In this document: in pieces, positions 59,426 through 64,000 of the stretch
Layout: each line of letters begins with the position of its first letter
Numbering within the stretch: position 1 is the stretch's first letter
NCBI RefSeq assembly: GCF_000017205.1
Contig: NC_009656.1
Coordinates: forward strand, 2,298,001 to 2,362,000
Origin: Pseudomonas paraeruginosa PA7
Lineage (GTDB): Bacteria; Pseudomonadota; Gammaproteobacteria; Pseudomonadales; Pseudomonadaceae
Length of the DNA stretch: 64,000 bases
Direction of reading: 5' to 3'
Position numbers and translations under genes: made by a program
Notes under the pieces: model-generated
What the model saw: the letters and a program-made list of their open reading frames with translations, nothing else
Told to the model about the DNA's origin: nothing
Database searches by the model: none

Positions 59426-59696
59426 CTGACCAAGCGCAAGCCGAGCAACTTTTTTTTTAGCCTCCTCGACTTTAGCAGTAGTTGGAGAGTGTTTTGTTCA
59501 AAAAACATCCAGCGGGCAGGGCAAGTAAGGAATTTCCCGGACCTTCGGTGGAGTTGCTGCAAGGGGCGAGGGGCGAGGGCTGCCGGGTTGTCGAGAGTGT
59601 CTCGCGGAATGCCGGCTTATCGTTTTGGCGGGGAGTGGCAAGTAACAACTAAGTTGCCAGCATGTTGCCTGAAATGCCGTAAGTATTGGTGCGGAA

Positions 59697-59735
59697 ATGA
59701 AAAAGGCCCGGCTAACTTGTTAGCCGGGCCTTCTT
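59697..59735 (-). terminator. Terminator of tRNA-Ser
   Basis: On the minus strand AAGGCCCGGCTAAC-AAG-TTAGCCGGGCC followed by TTTTT, seven bases beyond the encoded CCA. The stem has twelve consecutive pairs. Confidence 0.92.
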
Positions 59736-59741
59736 GCGATG

Positions 59742-59831
59742 TGGCGGTGAGGGAGGGATTCGAACCCTCGATACGGTTTCCCGTATACACACTTTCCAGG
59801 CGTGCTCCTTCAACCACTCGGACACCTCACC
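59742..59831 (-). tRNA. tRNA-Ser (anticodon GGA)
   Basis: The minus strand begins GGTGAGG and ends CCTCACC-G-CCA, so the CCA is encoded. D-arm GTGTCCGAGTGGTTGAAGG, anticodon loop CTGGAAA, a long variable arm (TATACGGGAAACCGTAT region) and GGGTTCGAATCCC mark a class II serine tRNA reading UCC/UCU. It stands alone between oprI and earP, and no integrase or att-like duplication is seen beside it. Confidence 0.95.
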
Positions 59832-59986
59832 AGATTGCTCGACAGCGCTGTGTCTGTCGAGGCGCGCAATTTACTCGAACCTTTCCCGCTTGGCAAATAT
59901 TTTTTTAACTTTTTCATCGGCTTAGGTCGTTGCCGGGCTGTCCGCGGGGCGCCTTGGTAGAATGCCGGTCACGAAAGGAGGGGCGG

Positions 59987-61117
59987 ATGGCGAGCTGGGA
60001 CATTTTCTGTAGCGTGGTCGACAACTATGGCGACATCGGCGTCACCTGGCGCCTGGCTCGCCAGTTGGCCGGGGAGCATGGCCAGGCGGTGCGCCTGTGG
60101 GTCGACGAACCGCGCGCCTTCGTTCGTATCTGCCCGCAGGCGGACCCGGCGATACAGGTCCAGCGCCATGCCGGCGTGGAAGTGCGCGCCTGGGACAAGG
60201 CATGGTCCCCGGTGGAGGCCGCCGACGTGGTGATCGAGGCCTTCGCCTGCGAATTGCCGGAAGCGCACCGGCAGGCGATGCGCGAGCGCGGGCGTCCTTC
60301 TCTCTGGCTGAACCTGGAGTACCTCAGCGCGGAAGAGTGGATCGGCGGTTGCCACGCGCTGCCTTCGCTGCAGCCATGCGGGCTGTCCAAGTACTTTTTC
60401 TTTCCGGGGTTTCGCGAGCCCAGCGGCGGGCTGTTGCGCGAGGCCGGCCTGCTGGAGCGCCGGCGCAGCTTCCAGGCCTCGGCGCGCGCGCAGGAGGCGT
60501 TCCTCGCCGCTCTCGGGGTGCGGCGCAAGGTCGGTGAGCGGCTGCTCTCGCTGTTCGCCTACGAGAACCCGGCGCTACGGTCCTGGCTCGACTCGTTGCG
60601 CCGCGCTCGCCAACCCAGCCTGCTGCTGGTGCCGGAGGGACGGGTGCTGGCCGATGTCGCCGGCTGGCTGCAACTGCCCGGGCTGGCCGTCGGCGAGGTC
60701 CACGTGCGCGACGCCCTGCGCGTCCAGGTATTGCCATTCATGGCCCAGGACGACTACGACCGCCTGCTCTGGTGTTGCGACCTGAACGCGGTGCGGGGCG
60801 AGGATTCCTTCGTCCGCGCGCAATGGGCGGGCCGCCCGATGGTCTGGCACATCTATCAGCAGGAAGAGGAGGCGCACCTGGCGAAGCTCGAGGCGTTTCT
60901 CGATCTCTATTGCGCCGCCCAGCCACCGGCGCTGGCGCAAAGCCTGCGCGCCTTCTGGCTGGCCTGGAACGTCGGTGGCGAACTTGGCGGACTCTGGGAA
61001 AGCCTGGAAGAGCGTCTGCCCGACTGGCGGCGGGAAGCGCAGCGCTGGGCGGACGAACAGGACGCGCGTCCGGATCTTGCGGCAAGGCTGGTGCATTTTT
61101 ACGCAGATTGGCTATGA
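59987..61117 (+). CDS. earP: EF-P arginine rhamnosyltransferase EarP
   Basis: 376 residues from ATG at 59987 with AAAGGAGG upstream. The GT-B fold enzyme shows the EarP N-terminus WDIFCSVVDNYGDIGVTWRL, AR with catalytic Asp, and the donor-binding CDLNAVRGEDSFVRAQWAGR, then PMVWHIY. It transfers rhamnose from dTDP-rhamnose to Arg32 of EF-P. The substrate gene efp follows by 42 bases, the conserved pairing in bacteria with this modification. Confidence 0.96.
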   Translation: MASWDIFCSVVDNYGDIGVTWRLARQLAGEHGQAVRLWVDEPRAFVRICPQADPAIQVQRHAGVEVRAWDKAWSPVEAADVVIEAFACELPEAHRQAMRERGRPSLWLNLEYLSAEEWIGGCHALPSLQPCGLSKYFFFPGFREPSGGLLREAGLLERRRSFQASARAQEAFLAALGVRRKVGERLLSLFAYENPALRSWLDSLRRARQPSLLLVPEGRVLADVAGWLQLPGLAVGEVHVRDALRVQVLPFMAQDDYDRLLWCCDLNAVRGEDSFVRAQWAGRPMVWHIYQQEEEAHLAKLEAFLDLYCAAQPPALAQSLRAFWLAWNVGGELGGLWESLEERLPDWRREAQRWADEQDARPDLAARLVHFYADWL

Positions 61118-61159
61118 TACGCGGCCTGATTTTTTGTCTTTCATCCATCGGATATTCGT

Positions 61160-61726
61160 ATGAAAACCGCTCAAGAGTTCCGCGCCGGCCAGGTTGCCAA
61201 CATCAATGGCGCTCCCTGGGTCATCCAGAAGGCCGAGTTCAACAAGTCCGGCCGTAACGCCGCCGTCGTCAAGATGAAGCTGAAGAACCTGCTCACCGGC
61301 GCCGGTACCGAGACCGTGTTCAAGGCCGACGACAAGCTGGAGCCGATCATCCTCGATCGCAAGGAAGTGACTTACTCCTACTTCGCCGACCCGCTGTACG
61401 TCTTCATGGACAGCGAGTTCAACCAGTACGAAATCGAGAAAGACGATCTGGAAGGCGTTCTGACCTTCATCGAAGATGGCATGACCGACATCTGCGAAGC
61501 CGTGTTCTACAACGACAAGGTGATCTCGGTAGAACTGCCGACCACCATCGTTCGCCAGATCGCCTACACCGAGCCGGCCGTCCGCGGCGACACCTCGGGC
61601 AAGGTGATGAAGACCGCGCGCCTGAACAATGGCGCGGAGCTGCAGGTTTCCGCGTTCTGCGAAATCGGCGACTCGATCGAGATCGATACCCGCACCGGTG
61701 AGTACAAGTCCCGCGTCAAGGCCTGA
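61160..61726 (+). CDS. efp: Elongation factor P
   Basis: 188 residues, three beta-barrel domains. The modified loop reads [14 protein letters not shown] with Arg32, not the Lys of the PoxA/EpmA type, which agrees with the earP neighbour. C-terminal [19 protein letters not shown] is the EF-P signature. It relieves ribosome stalling at polyproline; several proline-rich proteins in this window, such as that at 16501, would depend on it. A terminator follows. Confidence 0.97.
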   Translation: MKTAQEFRAGQVANINGAPWVIQKAEFNKSGRNAAVVKMKLKNLLTGAGTETVFKADDKLEPIILDRKEVTYSYFADPLYVFMDSEFNQYEIEKDDLEGVLTFIEDGMTDICEAVFYNDKVISVELPTTIVRQIAYTEPAVRGDTSGKVMKTARLNNGAELQVSAFCEIGDSIEIDTRTGEYKSRVKA

Positions 61727-61742
61727 TCCTTCCGCGCGACGA

Positions 61743-61772
61743 GAAAAAGCCCGGCATTCGCCGGGCTTTTTC
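61743..61772. terminator. Terminator after efp
   Basis: AAAAAGCCCGGC-ATTC-GCCGGGCTTTTT, 17 bases after the efp stop. A- and T-runs on both sides suggest it also serves ohr on the opposite strand. Confidence 0.92.
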
Positions 61773-61810
61773 GTTTCCGCCGTCCGCTGCGGCGCGGACT
61801 GGCAGGGACT

Positions 61811-62239
61811 TCAGACCGACACGTTCAGGCGTACGTCGATATTGCCGCGGGTGGCGTTGGAGTAGGGGCAGACCTGGTGGGCGGCGGCTACCAGCGCTTC
61901 GGCGGCTTCGCGCTCCAGGCCCGGCAGGCTGATGTCCAGTTCGACCTCCAGGCCGAAGCCGCCCGGAATCTGGCCGATGCCGACCTTGCCGGTTATCGAG
62001 GCGTCGGCGGGAAGGGCCTGCTTGCGCTGGCTGGCGACGAACTTCAGGGCCCCGATGAAGCAGGCGGAGTAGCCGGCGGCGAACAGTTGTTCCGGGTTGG
62101 TGGCCGCGCCGCCCTGGCCGCCCAGTTCGCGCGGAGTGCTGAGTTTCACGTCGAGTATGCCGTCCGAGGATACCGCTCGGCCGTCACGGCCTTCGGTGGC
62201 GGTTGCGGTTGCGGTGTAGAGAGCCTTGATGGTTTGCAT
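61811..62239 (-). CDS. ohr: Organic hydroperoxide reductase Ohr
   Basis: 142 residues of the OsmC/Ohr family. The two redox Cys are Cys60 ([17 protein letters not shown]) and Cys124 ([16 protein letters not shown]). [13 protein letters not shown] is the conserved approach to the active site. It reduces organic and fatty-acid hydroperoxides with lipoyl protein as electron donor. It lies 144 bases downstream of ohrR in the same direction with its own operator-like site. Confidence 0.96.
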   Translation of the reverse strand: MQTIKALYTATATATEGRDGRAVSSDGILDVKLSTPRELGGQGGAATNPEQLFAAGYSACFIGALKFVASQRKQALPADASITGKVGIGQIPGGFGLEVELDISLPGLEREAAEALVAAAHQVCPYSNATRGNIDVRLNVSV

Positions 62240-62296
62240 GAGGGGTCACCTGCCTATGTTGTGCGTTAATTTCTTGCGTGCTAAGTAAGTGCGTGA

Positions 62297-62310
62297 GCAT
62301 GAATTTAGCG
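62297..62310. promoter_or_regulatory. OhrR operator candidate upstream of ohr
   Basis: GCATGAATTTAGCG is repeated exactly upstream of ohrR (62865). Next to it, 62314-62336 holds a near-perfect palindrome TTATTTTGCGCGCAAGATAA. The shared 14-mer in front of both members of the regulon marks a common regulator, most likely OhrR. Confidence 0.65.
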
Positions 62311-62383
62311 CTGAGTTATTTTGCGCGCAAGATAATATTTGGAAGATTTGGCGATAAGAGCCAGGCAGACAGGTATAAGCCCC

Positions 62384-62839
62384 TCAGTCCGGGGCTTGCA
62401 GGTTGCCGCGCAGGGCCAGCAGTTCGTCCTTGAGGGCGACCAACTGTGGCAAGTCGAGGCCGGTGCGCTCCAGGATGCAGGCGGGAATGCTCCCGGCCTG
62501 TCGCTGCAGGGCGCGGCCCTTGGCGGTCAGGTGCAGCAGGACTATGCGTTCGTCTTCGCTGCTGCGAGTGCGGGTAATCAGGCCCTCGCCCTCCAGGCGC
62601 TTGAGCAGGGGCGTGAGCGAGCCCGGGTCGGTAAGCATGCGTGCGCTGATTTCGCCCACGGTCAGGCCGTCGCGTTCCCACAGCACCAGCATGGCGATGT
62701 ACTGCGGATAGGTGAGGCCGAGCGCTTGCAGCAGGGGCTTGTAGACCTTGGTCATCTGCAGCGAGGTGGAGTACAGGGCGAAGCACAGCTGGTTGTCCAG
62801 CTTGAGCTGCTCGCAAGGGGTGGTGGGCAGTCGGGACAT
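62384..62839 (-). CDS. ohrR: MarR-family peroxide sensor OhrR
   Basis: 151 residues with the MarR winged helix (GLTYPQYIAMLVLWERDGLT, VGEISARMLTDPGSLTPLLK, RLEGEGLITRTRSSEDERIV). The reactive Cys19 is in LDNQLCFALYSTS, and Cys121 (SIPACILERTG) makes it the two-Cys type that forms an intersubunit disulfide on oxidation. It represses ohr and itself until organic peroxide appears. Confidence 0.95.
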   Translation of the reverse strand: MSRLPTTPCEQLKLDNQLCFALYSTSLQMTKVYKPLLQALGLTYPQYIAMLVLWERDGLTVGEISARMLTDPGSLTPLLKRLEGEGLITRTRSSEDERIVLLHLTAKGRALQRQAGSIPACILERTGLDLPQLVALKDELLALRGNLQAPD

Positions 62840-62864
62840 GGCTGTCTTCCAGGTAAGGCGCTGT

Positions 62865-62878
62865 GCATGAATTTAGCG
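62865..62878. promoter_or_regulatory. OhrR operator candidate upstream of ohrR
   Basis: Second exact copy of GCATGAATTTAGCG, 25 bases before the ohrR start, overlapping where the promoter should be. It implies autoregulation. Confidence 0.65.
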
Positions 62879-62920
62879 TAGTGGCTTTTGGCTTTCCAGG
62901 TTTCCCGCCGGCCGGTGTCT

Positions 62921-63877
62921 TCAGCGCTCGCCCAGGCACTGCTGCAGGGCCTGGTCCCAGGGCGGCGGAAAACCGAAGCGCTCACGGAGGAAGGCCAGAA
63001 GCAGGCGGGTTCGCGAACTGGCTTCGCGCTCCAGGCGCAGGGCATAGATGCAGGTTGGCTCGGCGGCGGGCAAGCCGTCGTCGCAGAACAGCGCTTGCAG
63101 TTCGCCGCGCAGCAGGTACTCGCTGCACAACCAGGTCGGCAGGTGGGCGATGCCGAGGCCGGCCAGCGCCGCGTCGACCATCGCTTCGGCGTTATTGGTG
63201 GCCAGCCGCGCCCGTTTCGGCCGCAGGTGCTGGAGCTTGCCGTCGTGCTGGAAGCGCCAGGCATAGGGTGGCGACAGGTTGTCCCAATCGATGCCGGCAT
63301 GCTCCGGCAGTTCGCCTGGGGAGGCGGGAACGCCGTGTTCGCGCAGGTATTCCGGGCTGGCGCAGACCACCCGCACCATGGGCGCTAGCGAGGTGGCCAC
63401 CAGGCGGCTGTCGGGCAGCGGGCCGGCGCGCAGGACCAGATCGACTTCGCCGAGGTGTTCGCCCTGCAGGTCGATGAAACTGCCTATCAGGCGCAATTGC
63501 ACGTCGAGGCCGGGGTTGGCCTTGAGGAAGTCGGCGATGGCCGGAGCCAGGTGGCGGCGGCCGAAGGGCACTGGTGCATCGATGCGGATCAGGCCCTGCG
63601 GCGCGGTGCTCAGCGATACCGCTTCGGCGCGGGCCAGGCGCAGTTCGGTGACGATCCGCCGCGCCCGATCGGCGAAGGCCAGGCCCGCCGGCGTGGCGCG
63701 CACGGCATGGGTGGTACGGACCAGCAGGGTACTGCCCAGCGCGCGCTCCAGGGCATCCATGCGGCGCGCCACGGCTGATGGGGTGAGCGGATGCTTGCGC
63801 GCAGCGGCGGAGAAGCTGCCGCTGTCGAGCACGTCGAGGTAGAGGACGAACTGTTCGCTGAGGGTATCGGGCAACAT
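62921..63877 (-). CDS. LysR-family regulator
   Basis: 318 residues. EQFVLYLDVLDSGSFSAAAR, then KHPLTPSAVARRMDALERAL and GSTLLVRTTHAVRATPAGLA form the DNA-binding part. The effector domain contains VDLVLRAGPLPDSRLVATSL, as in the CrgA-like subgroup. It is divergent from a gene that begins at 63979, which is probably its target. The 101-base gap between them holds both promoters. Ligand unknown. Confidence 0.9.
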   Translation of the reverse strand: MLPDTLSEQFVLYLDVLDSGSFSAAARKHPLTPSAVARRMDALERALGSTLLVRTTHAVRATPAGLAFADRARRIVTELRLARAEAVSLSTAPQGLIRIDAPVPFGRRHLAPAIADFLKANPGLDVQLRLIGSFIDLQGEHLGEVDLVLRAGPLPDSRLVATSLAPMVRVVCASPEYLREHGVPASPGELPEHAGIDWDNLSPPYAWRFQHDGKLQHLRPKRARLATNNAEAMVDAALAGLGIAHLPTWLCSEYLLRGELQALFCDDGLPAAEPTCIYALRLEREASSRTRLLLAFLRERFGFPPPWDQALQQCLGER

Positions 63878-63978
63878 GAAGAATGCCTTTGCGTATTGGG
63901 CATAGCCATTGTGCTTTCTTGCGCGTTTCCCATCCAGCCACGCCTGCCTAGCATGGAGGCTGGCGAAAGGAGGCTGGC

Positions 63979-64000
63979 ATGCTGGATGTGGTTTTCGATT
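63979..64000 (+). CDS. Start of a coding gene cut by the window edge
   Basis: ATG with an excellent AAAGGAGG ribosome site ten bases upstream. Only seven codons are inside (MLDVVFD), too few to identify. It is divergent from the LysR gene and so a candidate target of it. Confidence 0.6.

Noticed and set aside
59637..59831. tRNA-Ser as an integration site
   Set aside because: No integrase, no direct repeat of the tRNA 3' end and no change in composition nearby.

Overview
This 64 kb, very GC-rich window with tightly packed operons is chromosomal DNA of Pseudomonas aeruginosa or a very close relative. The assignment rests on the cob cluster with a CbiG-CobJ fusion, the acyclic terpene (atu) operon, lipA/lipH, oprI, sbrI/sbrR, tgpA and earP-efp in this order. 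From memory this corresponds to the PAO1 stretch of about PA2911 to PA2847 read backwards; that mapping is recall, not a search. I see no prophage, insertion sequence, integron or CRISPR array.

Layout. 1-1.7 kb: the start of a TonB-dependent receptor behind a cobalamin riboswitch and a Zur-box-like palindrome, then a manganese (yybP-ykoY) riboswitch followed only by the 3' remnant of mntP. 1.7-9.6 kb: cobalamin corrin-ring genes in two divergent operons (cobL-cbiD-cobK leftwards; riboswitch-cobG-cobH-cobI-cobJ rightwards). 9.7-11.7 kb: a periplasmic binding protein, a DUF4398 lipoprotein and a DUF4398-OmpA lipoprotein with overlapping genes. 11.9-17.1 kb: an RcsB-like regulator whose phospho-acceptor Asp is Glu, a secreted protein, a MocR regulator, and the ECF sigma/anti-sigma pair sbrI-sbrR with a lipoprotein. 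17.1-29.4 kb: atuA-H (citronellol/geraniol degradation) and divergent atuR with two operator half-repeats.

29.4-36.8 kb: a CPBP protease, a soluble CBS-domain histidine kinase with a two-receiver response regulator, a PACE efflux protein with a divergent LysR gene, a DUF924 protein, another LysR gene and pyrF. 37-42.5 kb: MoxR ATPase, DUF58 and transglutaminase TgpA as one operon, then CHAD and thioesterase-like proteins. 42.5-49.8 kb: a diguanylate cyclase with a small periplasmic partner, a membrane protein, a chemoreceptor, tatD, mltF2 and a DoxX protein. 49.9-52.9 kb: lipA-lipH behind a good sigma54 promoter, with a frameshifted ligT upstream. 53-58 kb: greB, an ABC transporter divergent from tesA, and an L,D-transpeptidase. 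59-64 kb: oprI, tRNA-Ser(GGA), earP-efp, ohrR-ohr with a shared operator-like motif, a LysR gene and the first codons of one more gene.

The most interesting signals are the stacked metal and cofactor control at 1.06-1.66 kb (B12 riboswitch, Zur box, orphan Mn riboswitch), the periplasmic-protein/diguanylate-cyclase pair at 42.5-44.6 kb, the soluble CBS kinase pair at 30.7-32.9 kb, and the ligT frameshift.
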